A DNA stretch of 64,000 bases from Aeoliella straminimaris (lineage in GTDB: Bacteria > Planctomycetota > Planctomycetia > Pirellulales > Lacipirellulaceae): the NCBI RefSeq assembly GCF_024054565.1, contig NZ_JAMXLR010000024.1, positions 62,001 through 126,000 of the forward strand. Reading direction: 5' to 3'. Made by a program: the position numbers and the translations under genes. The notes beneath the pieces were generated by a model. The model was not told the DNA's origin and searched no databases. It saw only the letters and a list, made by a program, of their open reading frames with translations. Below are positions 27,415-35,684 of this stretch, in pieces; the first letter of the stretch is position 1; every line of letters starts with the position of its first letter.

Positions 27415-30400
27415 TCAAAATTCCCCCAACAACTCTTCCAGCCACAAGAGCACATCCGAACAGAGATCCTTGTGCTCGTAAGCATAGAGCGTCTTCCATT
27501 CCGTGCTGGTTTCGATCTCCACGCGGGCCAGGCGGTGGGGGCCGGCGTCGATCAGGGCCTGGATGCGCTTCAGGACCTGGTGCGTCAGCTCGACGAACTG
27601 GCGGTCCTCGATCTGCGGCAGCAGCGATTCGACCTGCATCAGCTTGGTGTAGTAAGGTTGCCACACCAGCTTCTCGCCCACGCGGATGTGCTGGAACTGG
27701 ATGAAATCGGAGCCGATGCGTTGCCGGCGGATGAACGTGTCGAGCGCCGGGTGGATCAATAGCACCGGCGATTCGAGCAGTTCGGTCGCCGTGGGCGAAA
27801 CGGAATCGTGTGGGCGGCGGAAGCGTTGCACCAGCATGCCCGACTCGGGGTTGCGCCGCACCACGCCCAACAGCCCCACAAAATAGAGATCGCGGAAAGG
27901 ATGGTAGACGGCGCTCGAGTCGTCCGCAAAGTGGGCAAGCGTGTCCGGCTCCAGGCCGTTGAATTCCTCGCACATCCGAACGGCAACCTGCCGCTCGAGG
28001 ATGTTGCTGGGAACCCGCGACAAAAATCGCATGCGGGCGTCTCGGTCGCCCAGGCAGTTCAGGAAAACGCTCATCTCGTCGAACAGATTCGAGACCACCA
28101 CGTCGGCGCAAGTCTGTTGAACCACTTCCCGCAGCCGACTTTCGTTCATCGTCGAACGGTTGGACGACACCCGCGATGCGATGGCCACCAGATCGCGGGG
28201 GCGGCCACACGTATGGCGACGGACGTAACCAAACGCGTCCTCGGGCGCGGGGCGACGCCCGTGCCGGATGACCTTCAGGCCGAGAAACTCGGTGAAGTCG
28301 GGCAGCCCTTCGTAGCATTGGGCCAGTTGATCGAACAAGGCCTGCAAATCCTCGTCGGAATAATCGAGGCAGATTGTGGAGGCGAACAGGTTCGACTTGA
28401 TGTCCGACTGGTAGTTGCTGAACGCCTCCTGGCGAATCGAGGCAAACACCTTGAGGTGACTATTGGCGTTCATCAGGTCCCAGGCCGCTTCGATCAGCCC
28501 CGCCTGCACGGCGATCCACGCGTCTTGCGACAAGTGACGGATCGCCTGGTCGACTTTATCGATGAAGAAGTAGGCTCCCCCGTGAATCTGTCGCATGTTG
28601 TGGTCGAGAAAGTTCTCGGTGCGGTCGATCAGGCGGTTCAGTTCGCCGACCCCCAGCGTGGTGAGTTCCTTGAACACCACGGTAGGCTGAATCTTCACGC
28701 CACCGAGCCAATGACGAATCAGGCTCGGATAGACGTCCAGCTCCCGCGCTTCGACCTTGTCGATGACGGTCGGAAAGTGGGAGATGGCCGACACGCGGAG
28801 CGCCGCACTCCACAGCCGCTTGGTCATCGACACGTCCGACAACGGCTCCTCGTAACGGGACGACACCGATCGCATCTCGCTCATGAAGTCGAGGTAGGGT
28901 CGCCCCTCGGGCACCATGATCGGCGCCTTCTTGCGCGAGGCGCTCGATTGGGTGAGCAGGTGCCGCTTGCAGGTCAACAGCAGCGTCTTGCCAAACCCCT
29001 TGGTGGCGGAGATGAAGTGGCGGTGGGGGCTGTTCAGGAAGCTGTCGATCAGTTCGTTGCGGAACAGCACTTTGTCCAGGTCGGCGATTTCGATCTGATT
29101 GGCGTCGGTGGCCCAGGTCTGGCCCACTACTTTGGGCGTGTCGACGCGCGGGGCGCCACGCTCCTGGCGGTCGGCGGCTATTTCCAGGGCCTGGGCCGCG
29201 CTGTTGATTCGCTCCAGTAACGGCGCCAGCGCCGTATTGCGGCGGTACTCCACCATGGTCGAGCCACCCACAAGCTGCCGCCAGGCGGGCGCCAGTTGCT
29301 CGAACTCCTCCCGCGCCATGTCGATCAAGAGCGGCACCACCGGGCAACCGATCTGGTGAGCGTATTCGATCTCGCGGCGCAAGTCGCCCGAGCGCAGGGC
29401 CGGCCGCGACAGCAACAGCAGCACCGCCTGCGATCGCTCGATGGCCGCATTCGCCTGGCTGAAGAACGGGATGCCAGGGATGGCGTCGCGGCCGTAGTAC
29501 CAGGTGACAAACCGTTCGTGTTCCAGTTCGCAGGCAATCTGCCGGGCCAGCAACGACTCCTCGGCCACGTGGCTCACGTAGAATCCGATCCGCCGTTCGA
29601 CGGGCGTCGACACCGTGTGCGTGGCGCTCGCGCGGGCGTCGCCCAATGCGGCGGCAAACTCGCGGCACGTTGCGAACCGGTCGGCCGGATGTTTGCTCAG
29701 CGCCCGCAGGATGGCCAGTTCGGTCGATTCGGGCAGATCGGCCAAGTGTTCGCGGGGGCGTGGCGGCTGGTCGTGGATCTGCCGTTTGAGCACGCTCGCC
29801 GGGTTGCCGCTGGCGATGGCCTTCTGGCCGGTGAGCATCTCGAACACGATCAATGCCAGCGCGTATTGGTCCGATCGGCCATCGGTCGGCCGGCAAGCGC
29901 ACTGCTCGGGCGACGAGTAGGCGGGCGTGCCGGAATAGACGCCGGCCTCGATCTCCTGCCGGGTATCGCGGGCGAGTCCAAAGTCGAGGATCTTGAACTC
30001 GCCCCCTTTGGTGAAGCTGATGTTGGCCGGTTTCAGATCGCGATGCACCACACCGCGAAGGTGGGCAAAGTCGAGGGCAACGGCCAACTCGCTGACGATG
30101 GGCAGGGCTTCTTCCAGCGGCAGGCGACGCCGCCGCTCGAGCAGCTTGCGCAGCGTTTCGCCCTCGACGTACTCGTAAATAGTGAACGATTTATCGCCGT
30201 GAAAGCCAAAGTCGTAAACGGCCGCAATGCCGCGATGGTGCAGATTGGCGCCCATCTTGGCTTCGTGCTCGAGGATTTTTTCCAGATCATCGACGTTCTC
30301 GCAGTGATGGGCCACCACTTTCATCGCCACGGGCCGCTCGAGACGCAAGTCGTTGGCCAGAAACACCCGCCCCATGGCGCCACTGCCCAGGTACTCCTTC

Positions 30401-30552
30401 AGAAAATAGCGATCGGCGACCGTCAAACCGATTTCGAATTGCCCCGGCAACTCGAAGTCGCCCGATTCGTGCCAGTAGGGGGCGACCGTCCCATTCGCAT
30501 GCGAGCGGCAAAACAGCACGGTGGAGGCTAGCTCCTGGTCCTGTGGGGACAT
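27415..30552 (-). CDS. Hanks-type protein kinase fused to TIR domain and P-loop ATPase
   Basis: 1045 residues from the ATG at 30552, chosen because GGAG lies seven bases upstream; a GTG at 30603 is the alternative. Residues 49-305 are a Ser/Thr kinase: glycine loop GSGAMG at 56-61, Lys78, HRDLKPAN at 170-177 and DFG at 190-192, all intact. Residues 321-453 are a TIR domain: IGFYVSH, WYYGRDAIPG, LLLLSR, and REIEYA with Glu394 at the expected NADase catalytic position. From about 490 a P-loop region follows with relaxed Walker A ATKGFGKT (516-523) and Walker B AYFFIDKVD (661-668), then a long helical C-terminus with no recognised domain. The ATPase resembles STAND-like proteins, possibly the Sll1717 group. 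No membrane helix. A role in signal-triggered NAD+ cleavage or defence is inference. Confidence 0.88.
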   Translation of the reverse strand: MSPQDQELASTVLFCRSHANGTVAPYWHESGDFELPGQFEIGLTVADRYFLKEYLGSGAMGRVFLANDLRLERPVAMKVVAHHCENVDDLEKILEHEAKMGANLHHRGIAAVYDFGFHGDKSFTIYEYVEGETLRKLLERRRRLPLEEALPIVSELAVALDFAHLRGVVHRDLKPANISFTKGGEFKILDFGLARDTRQEIEAGVYSGTPAYSSPEQCACRPTDGRSDQYALALIVFEMLTGQKAIASGNPASVLKRQIHDQPPRPREHLADLPESTELAILRALSKHPADRFATCREFAAALGDARASATHTVSTPVERRIGFYVSHVAEESLLARQIACELEHERFVTWYYGRDAIPGIPFFSQANAAIERSQAVLLLLSRPALRSGDLRREIEYAHQIGCPVVPLLIDMAREEFEQLAPAWRQLVGGSTMVEYRRNTALAPLLERINSAAQALEIAADRQERGAPRVDTPKVVGQTWATDANQIEIADLDKVLFRNELIDSFLNSPHRHFISATKGFGKTLLLTCKRHLLTQSSASRKKAPIMVPEGRPYLDFMSEMRSVSSRYEEPLSDVSMTKRLWSAALRVSAISHFPTVIDKVEARELDVYPSLIRHWLGGVKIQPTVVFKELTTLGVGELNRLIDRTENFLDHNMRQIHGGAYFFIDKVDQAIRHLSQDAWIAVQAGLIEAAWDLMNANSHLKVFASIRQEAFSNYQSDIKSNLFASTICLDYSDEDLQALFDQLAQCYEGLPDFTEFLGLKVIRHGRRPAPEDAFGYVRRHTCGRPRDLVAIASRVSSNRSTMNESRLREVVQQTCADVVVSNLFDEMSVFLNCLGDRDARMRFLSRVPSNILERQVAVRMCEEFNGLEPDTLAHFADDSSAVYHPFRDLYFVGLLGVVRRNPESGMLVQRFRRPHDSVSPTATELLESPVLLIHPALDTFIRRQRIGSDFIQFQHIRVGEKLVWQPYYTKLMQVESLLPQIEDRQFVELTHQVLKRIQALIDAGPHRLARVEIETSTEWKTLYAYEHKDLCSDVLLWLEELLGEF

Positions 30553-30679
30553 CGTAAAACTCCGCACCGAATAGTCGCGCTGATGACAAGGTAAGCCTGA
30601 CACCCGGATTTTAAGAGCTAAAGATTGCGTATGGAAGCGCTAAGTTACCGCAACCAGGCCGACGATTGGCGGGGTGGAG

Positions 30680-30705
30680 TGAGCCGACGGCGCTAGCCGC
30701 GGGTG
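30680..30705. repeat. 26-bp intergenic repeat, copy 1
   Basis: The element begins TGAGCCGACGGCGCTAG and ends CGCGGGTG. A second copy at 31038-31063 differs at one base. It contains a small CGGC/GCCG stem. Both copies lie in the 830-bp gap upstream of the kinase-TIR gene. Confidence 0.7.
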
Positions 30706-31037
30706 TGGGGACGGCGTTGGTAAGTACGCTGGCCCGGAATCCTGCCCACAGGCCGGTTTTGTCCCGCTCGAAGAGACTTCGCGAACAAAGCGGGGCCATG
30801 GCACCCATCCAGATCCCGCCCCGCAGATTGCTTCATTTGGGGGACGGCGTTCGCCTGATGTGCTCTGTGAGGGATGGCCGGGGATGAGTGTCCCCGTTTC
30901 GGATCGTGGATGGTGGCGGCGCGGTCGGGCGTCGAAAACTCGGTTGTAAAAAAGTTGCCGTAGATATCGCGCAGTGGTGCGATCTAATGAAGGTGCCGCG
31001 CGGGCTGGGTGGATGCGCGGAAGGTGCGCAAGCTACC

Positions 31038-31082
31038 TGAGCCGACGGCGCTAGTCGCGGGTGAGTAGGTGAGTAGGTGAGG
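31038..31082. repeat. 26-bp repeat copy 2, followed by GAGTAGGT tandem units
   Basis: 31038-31063 matches the element at 30680 with one C-to-T change. It runs directly into GTGAGTAGGTGAGTAGGTGA (31061-31080), which is the reverse-strand form of the CTACTCAC elements in the sucA-sucB and sucB-lpdA gaps. Confidence 0.7.
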
Positions 31083-31310
31083 TTGGGCGACCACAAGGGT
31101 TTTGGGCCCACCTGGGAGTATTGGGACAACTCGCCGGATAGGTGGGGACTACTCGTGGGGTTTTGTCGCACCCGGCGGTTGGTTTGCACTGGAAAACAAG
31201 GGGTTTCACCACTTGGGGGGTGACCAAAACCCTCTGAGTTTTGGGCCCACGGATGCGATTGGGGGGGGGCTGGGCCCAAAAAAACGGGACCACAAACAGC
31301 AGTCGCCAAA
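31083..31310. repeat. degenerate 19-20-base tandem repeat rich in GGGGTTTT
   Basis: The segment divides by eye into about eight units of 19-21 bases with a loose pattern of ..CAC..., a G-run and a T-run (CACAAGGGTTTTGG, CTCGTGGGGTTTTG, ACAAGGGGTTT). It ends near a run of nine G (31261-31269). TTTTGGGCCCAC occurs twice. A similar pattern in reverse orientation is at 44632-44726. No coding frame follows it; the rest of the 30553-31382 gap holds nothing else that I can name. Confidence 0.45.
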
Positions 31311-31382
31311 CGAGCGCGGTACGGGCCGGACCTGCGTGCGGTGCCGGATGGGGTGCGCGCCGCGATTTCGCTGTTAGCGAGG

Positions 31383-33353
31383 CTAGGTCGTCGCGGCGGT
31401 CCAGACGCCGACGTGGCACGCTTCGAGCAGTTCGGGATCGGACAGCACGGCCCACTTTTCGTCGCGGGCCAGGTCGCGCACGCGCGGGGCGGTCACCCAT
31501 TGCAGGATGCTTTGCTTGGCGGCGGGCTCGGCAGGGCGGACCGCTTTGGTGGACTCGAGCAGATGCAGGTGATCGCCCACGGCCGTGGCGTCGCGGAGGA
31601 AATCGAGGAATGGTACCTCGGCGGGCGAGCGGGTGGCGATCTCGGTCAGGTGCTGCCGGTAGCGGCACACGATGGCCGGCGGTTCGACTTCCTCGGGCAC
31701 CGTCAACAATCCCCATCGCTTAAGTCGTTGGCCCAGCGTCTTGCTGCTAACCATGATCGAAAGCGGAACCGAGAGGACGAGCCCCGTAGTGATGGGCAAC
31801 AGCCAGAGTGCCAAGGTGGGAGACATCCAGATGGAGACTGCGGCCACGATGAGACCCAGCGCGGTTTGCCACCAGTGGGCACACCAGGCGTCGCCCCAGG
31901 TGAGTCCGCCACCGGTGCGATCCTGGGCATTCCATTCCACGGACTTGCCGCGGAGCGTGGACCACACGAACAGCGTATGGAAAGTCATCATAATGGGGGC
32001 CAGCAGCACCGAGAGCATCAGTTCGCCCAGGGTGCCAAGGGCAAGTCGCCCTGCGCCGCCAAAGCCGGCGCGTTCGTGCTGGTCCTTCACGGCAAGCAGG
32101 TATCCCATCAGCCGGGGCAGGAACAGCAGCGCGAGCACCGTGGCGAAGATGGCAGCCGGCACCCACGCCGCCTGGCCTTCGGGAGCTTGCTGCCCATGAT
32201 AGAACGCCAGCGGACTAAGCAGCAGGAACATGGCCCACAGCGGCGAACTGCCATAGGCGAGCACACCCGTGAGGAAGTGGAACCGGCTTTCCAGCGGGAT
32301 GTTCTTGCTGGCAATCAGTCGCGTGTGTTGCAGGTTGCCCTGGCACCAACGTTGGTCGCGCTGGGCATAAGCGGTCAGCGTGGTGGGGCTTTGTTCGTAG
32401 CTGCCCAGCAAGTCGGCGGCCAGCTGAACCTTGTAGCCGGCGCGTCGCATCAAGGCGGCCTCGACGAAGTCGTGACTGAGAATCTCGCCACCCAGCGGCT
32501 TCTTGCCGGGCAGCTCGCTCAATCCACAGTAACGTGTAAACGCGCTAACGCGGATAATGGCGTTGTGCCCCCAGTAGTTTCCACCATCGCCCGAGAGCCA
32601 GGAGAGACCCGTCGAGAGCATGGGCCCGCAGAGTCGGGCGATGAACTGCTGGCTGCGTGCCAGCAGCGACGAATCGCCCAAGGGCAGGGGGGGAGTTTGC
32701 AGGATGCCCAGACGCCGATCCGCCTCCATACGTCTCACCAGTTCGGCGAGTACACTTGCTTCCATCAAGCTATCGGCGTCAAGGACAACCATATAACGAT
32801 AGGCTGCGCCCCATCGTTCGCAAAAATCGGCAATATTGCCCGCCTTGCGACAGGTGTTCTGCGGCCGATGGCGATAGAACACCCGCGGCAGTTCGGGCCG
32901 TTTGTCGAGCTGCTGCCACTCGCGCTCTTCGGCCAACCATTTGTCGGGATCGGTGGAGTCGCTGAGGATGTAGAACTGAAACTGATCGCCCAGGCCCGCG
33001 TCGGCGACCGATTCGCGCATGGCTTCCAAGCCGGCGTATACCGCTTTGGGGTCCTCGTTGTACACCGGCATCAGGACGGCCGTAGTGCAGTTGGGATTGC
33101 GAAGCTCCGGCGCCAGTTCAACGTTCGACGCTCGGCGGCCGGTGAGCTCGAGGAGGAAACCGATGGTCGCCACGCCGGACCACAGGCCCAGCCAGGTGAT
33201 CAGCACAAACAGCAGTCCCGCTACCAGCACATCGGCCAGCGTGACCCCGTCGACGGTCATATTGGGCAGCAGCGTGCTAGTGATGAACAGGCCGAGCATG
33301 GCGGCGACCATCACCAGCGCAGCACGCGCAGCAGTCAAGTGCCATTGAAACAT
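31383..33353 (-). CDS. opgH: glucan biosynthesis glucosyltransferase H
   Basis: 656 residues, an inner-membrane GT2 enzyme that polymerises glucose from UDP-glucose into osmoregulated periplasmic glucan. The GT2 domain has LMPVYNEDP at 95-103, the DAD metal motif at 192-194, HDFVEAALMRRAGY and QRDQRW at 331-336. About seven or eight membrane helices surround it, and the C-terminus ends SDPELLEACHVGVW, as in E. coli OpgH. It lacks roughly 100 or more residues of the N-terminal cytoplasmic region of the E. coli protein (847 aa). It is the last gene of opgG-X-opgH; the gene just upstream might supply the missing part. Confidence 0.93.
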   Translation of the reverse strand: MFQWHLTAARAALVMVAAMLGLFITSTLLPNMTVDGVTLADVLVAGLLFVLITWLGLWSGVATIGFLLELTGRRASNVELAPELRNPNCTTAVLMPVYNEDPKAVYAGLEAMRESVADAGLGDQFQFYILSDSTDPDKWLAEEREWQQLDKRPELPRVFYRHRPQNTCRKAGNIADFCERWGAAYRYMVVLDADSLMEASVLAELVRRMEADRRLGILQTPPLPLGDSSLLARSQQFIARLCGPMLSTGLSWLSGDGGNYWGHNAIIRVSAFTRYCGLSELPGKKPLGGEILSHDFVEAALMRRAGYKVQLAADLLGSYEQSPTTLTAYAQRDQRWCQGNLQHTRLIASKNIPLESRFHFLTGVLAYGSSPLWAMFLLLSPLAFYHGQQAPEGQAAWVPAAIFATVLALLFLPRLMGYLLAVKDQHERAGFGGAGRLALGTLGELMLSVLLAPIMMTFHTLFVWSTLRGKSVEWNAQDRTGGGLTWGDAWCAHWWQTALGLIVAAVSIWMSPTLALWLLPITTGLVLSVPLSIMVSSKTLGQRLKRWGLLTVPEEVEPPAIVCRYRQHLTEIATRSPAEVPFLDFLRDATAVGDHLHLLESTKAVRPAEPAAKQSILQWVTAPRVRDLARDEKWAVLSDPELLEACHVGVWTAATT

Positions 33354-33403
33354 GGTGGTTTACCTGCGGGGGAGGGCAGAGGTAAGCAATGTGGCGGTGA
33401 GGA

Positions 33404-33877
33404 TCACAGCCCGATCTTCGATGTGGCAATGGCCACAAACGCCGTGAATTGCGTGAGGACCTGTTTCCAGAATGTGGGCGACGCAGCCGTTACCAACTCG
33501 CCTAGCGGTTGGGCGGGCATTTGCCGCTGGCATCCCTCGGGAACCCAAGTCGTTGGGCTGGGCGACTCCTCCGCCGCGGGTGGTTGGTCTAGCCCGAGCG
33601 TGCGGGCCGCAATGCGAACCGATACGCTTTCGAGCGAAGGGAGTTCGCTTTCGGACACCTGCCGGGCCAGCCATTCGTCGGCCGTCTGCACGCACTGGCT
33701 GGCCAGGCGGGCTAGTTGGTCGGGGTCGCGGAGTCCCTGATGCCGGGCGTAGTCGGCCACCAGAATGCGTGCCTGCTGGCGGTGGTGGTGGAGTTCGGCA
33801 CTGGCGTGCTGGTCGAACTCTTCCACACCATGCGAGGTGACGGTAAACGCGTGTGCGGGGTGTTGAATATCCATCAT
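33404..33877 (-). CDS. hypothetical protein between opgG and opgH
   Basis: 157 residues, soluble, with His/Gln-rich helical segments in the first 60 residues, a Pro/Ser-rich stretch near 105-115 (PPAAEESPSPTTW), and a C-terminal hydrophobic stretch (about 135-155, FWKQVLTQFTAFVAIATSKIG). Its ATG overlaps the opgG stop in ATGA, so translation is likely coupled. It ends 50 bp before opgH. Since OpgH here lacks the usual N-terminal cytoplasmic region, this protein could be a detached form of it or a regulatory partner; no direct similarity is proven. No domain is recognised. A second ATG directly follows the first. Confidence 0.75.
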   Translation of the reverse strand: MMDIQHPAHAFTVTSHGVEEFDQHASAELHHHRQQARILVADYARHQGLRDPDQLARLASQCVQTADEWLARQVSESELPSLESVSVRIAARTLGLDQPPAAEESPSPTTWVPEGCQRQMPAQPLGELVTAASPTFWKQVLTQFTAFVAIATSKIGL

Positions 33878-35400
33878 TGATTCACCAATCTCAGGTTCTC
33901 TACGGCGGGGCTCCAGCGATGGCTGAAAACCTCACTGACTTTCTTCTGTTGTTTCTCCAGCCAGACCTCGATCCGCGCTTCGCGTGCTTCGTCGGCCTGG
34001 TAACGAATCGATACCTCGACGGTCGACTTGCCGCTCGGCGTGTAGTCGATCGAAGTGATCCGTCCGTGGGAGCACTTTGCCACGGGCGACAGTACGATGT
34101 CGTCGCCCGAGAGGTTCTCAGGAATTTGGAACTCAACGCTCACGGTGCCGTTTGCTTGCCGAATCTGCGAGTCGATAACGGGGGCAACCTGATGTCCCCA
34201 CGGCAGCGAGGTGCCGAAGCTCAGTTCGTAGTTGATCTCGATCGACTGGCTAAGGTCGACCTTCGTCTGGTCGATCACGTAGTAGGCACCGATGTTATCG
34301 ACGCCTTCGTGCTCCGCGGGCAGCTCCAGCAACTCGACGGTGCCGGGACCCCAGGCGTCGCGTGCACCGGTCTCCACCCACACGCTGGGCCGCAGGTGGT
34401 AGTGTGCTTCGTTGTCCTGGTAGTTATCGGGATCGCGATCCCGCTGCATCAGCCCAAACCCGTGAAGTTGCTGTACCTGCCACGCTTCGACTTGTGGTTT
34501 CACGGGACGCTTCAGATCGCGCCACACCCATTCGTCGTCGTCGCGGTGGATGAGCAAGCCATCCGCATCGTGCACCGAGGGGCGCGGGTCGTTGGCAGGC
34601 TTGGTAGCTGGATTCCACATGAACATGCTGGTCAGCGGAGCCAGGGCCAGCTTCTGAATGCCGTGCCGCTGCCAGATGCGGGCGGTGACGCCTACCTTGG
34701 TCTCCTCGCCTGGACGAATGCAAAACTCATAGGCTCCCACGACCCCAGGGCTTTCCAGCAGGGCCCACATCCGCTGGGGGCAGTCGCTCTTGCTGGTGTC
34801 GGGGCGTTCGATCCAGAACTCCAGAAACCGCGGGAACTCTTCCGGCTTACCGAGCCCAATGTCGACGGCCAGTCCGCGTGCCGAAGAGCCATACCACTGA
34901 CCGCTGCCGATGCCGCGGAAGTAGCTCGCGCCGAGAAAGGCCAAGTATTCTGTTTTGTGTTCGTTGCCGGGCAGTTGGGACATCAAACGCAGCCCCGCGA
35001 AACCACCACCTGGCGCATCGGCCAGACGCTCGGCTTCGCCGCGGAACTGAAACCAACGGTCGCCATATTCCACTTCGGTCACCTGGTCGCCTTCAACCAC
35101 GTGCACTTTGACGGGGTACTCGAACAGAAAGCCGGCCGGGAAGAACTCGACCCAGGTCTCCAAGCCGAGATCGCGCCACAGAGCATTCTCGTGGCGTTGT
35201 GCGATCAGGCGGTACGTGTCGTAGTTCAGGTCGAGGAAGGGCCCACCTACCTTCGTGGGTGGCGTGTGGGGCTCCTTGGCCATCCGCTCGGCGATTTTCT
35301 CGACGTCCGCCAAGGAGAAATCGCTAGCGCTGGCTACGCAGCATGCCGAGGTGGCCGCTATGAGCGCACAGAGAATCAGATTGAATGGCGAGCTAGCCAT
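33874..35400 (-). CDS. opgG: periplasmic glucan biosynthesis protein G
   Basis: 508 residues from the ATG at 35400. The signal peptide ASSPFNLILCALIAATSAC is followed by the OpgG/MdoG domain: LNYDTYRLIAQR, LFEYPVKVHVV, LGASYFRGIGSGQWYGSSARGLAVDIG, IRPGEETKVGVTARIWQR, NDPRPSVHDADGLLI, RPSVWVETGARDAWGPGTVELLELP and a C-terminal beta-sandwich. OpgG acts in the periplasm on the glucan made by OpgH; the acid residues of the beta-sandwich cleft are proposed catalytic sites in the family. It is first in a three-gene minus-strand operon and overlaps the next gene by four bases. The open frame extends to 35580, but without a signal peptide there. Confidence 0.93.
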   Translation of the reverse strand: MASSPFNLILCALIAATSACCVASASDFSLADVEKIAERMAKEPHTPPTKVGGPFLDLNYDTYRLIAQRHENALWRDLGLETWVEFFPAGFLFEYPVKVHVVEGDQVTEVEYGDRWFQFRGEAERLADAPGGGFAGLRLMSQLPGNEHKTEYLAFLGASYFRGIGSGQWYGSSARGLAVDIGLGKPEEFPRFLEFWIERPDTSKSDCPQRMWALLESPGVVGAYEFCIRPGEETKVGVTARIWQRHGIQKLALAPLTSMFMWNPATKPANDPRPSVHDADGLLIHRDDDEWVWRDLKRPVKPQVEAWQVQQLHGFGLMQRDRDPDNYQDNEAHYHLRPSVWVETGARDAWGPGTVELLELPAEHEGVDNIGAYYVIDQTKVDLSQSIEINYELSFGTSLPWGHQVAPVIDSQIRQANGTVSVEFQIPENLSGDDIVLSPVAKCSHGRITSIDYTPSGKSTVEVSIRYQADEAREARIEVWLEKQQKKVSEVFSHRWSPAVENLRLVNQ

Positions 35401-35684
35401 GCAGTTACTCGAAATTGCCTTGTTCTTGTTCCGGGGGGGGTGGGCGACTGGCGGCTGCCAGCATCCCTGCGGCGAAAGGTAAGTGACGCCGGGGCGGCGC
35501 AGACATGCAATCGGAGTGCCAATGACGTAAGTGCCCAAGAAGAGGCCAAACGTTGCCCGAAGCGGCGGATTGCTGCCCAATAGTTGAGCAGCAGCGGGGG
35601 GCTGAACGGGCCCCCGAAGTTGCGGACGAGCAGCTAGCTAGCAGGTGGGCGACCAGCGTGGTGGCCGGAAAGCCACCAAGGAGG

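Noticed and set aside
31083..31310. CRISPR array
   Set aside because: Units are too short and too diverged, there are no unique spacers between constant repeats, and no cas gene is near.
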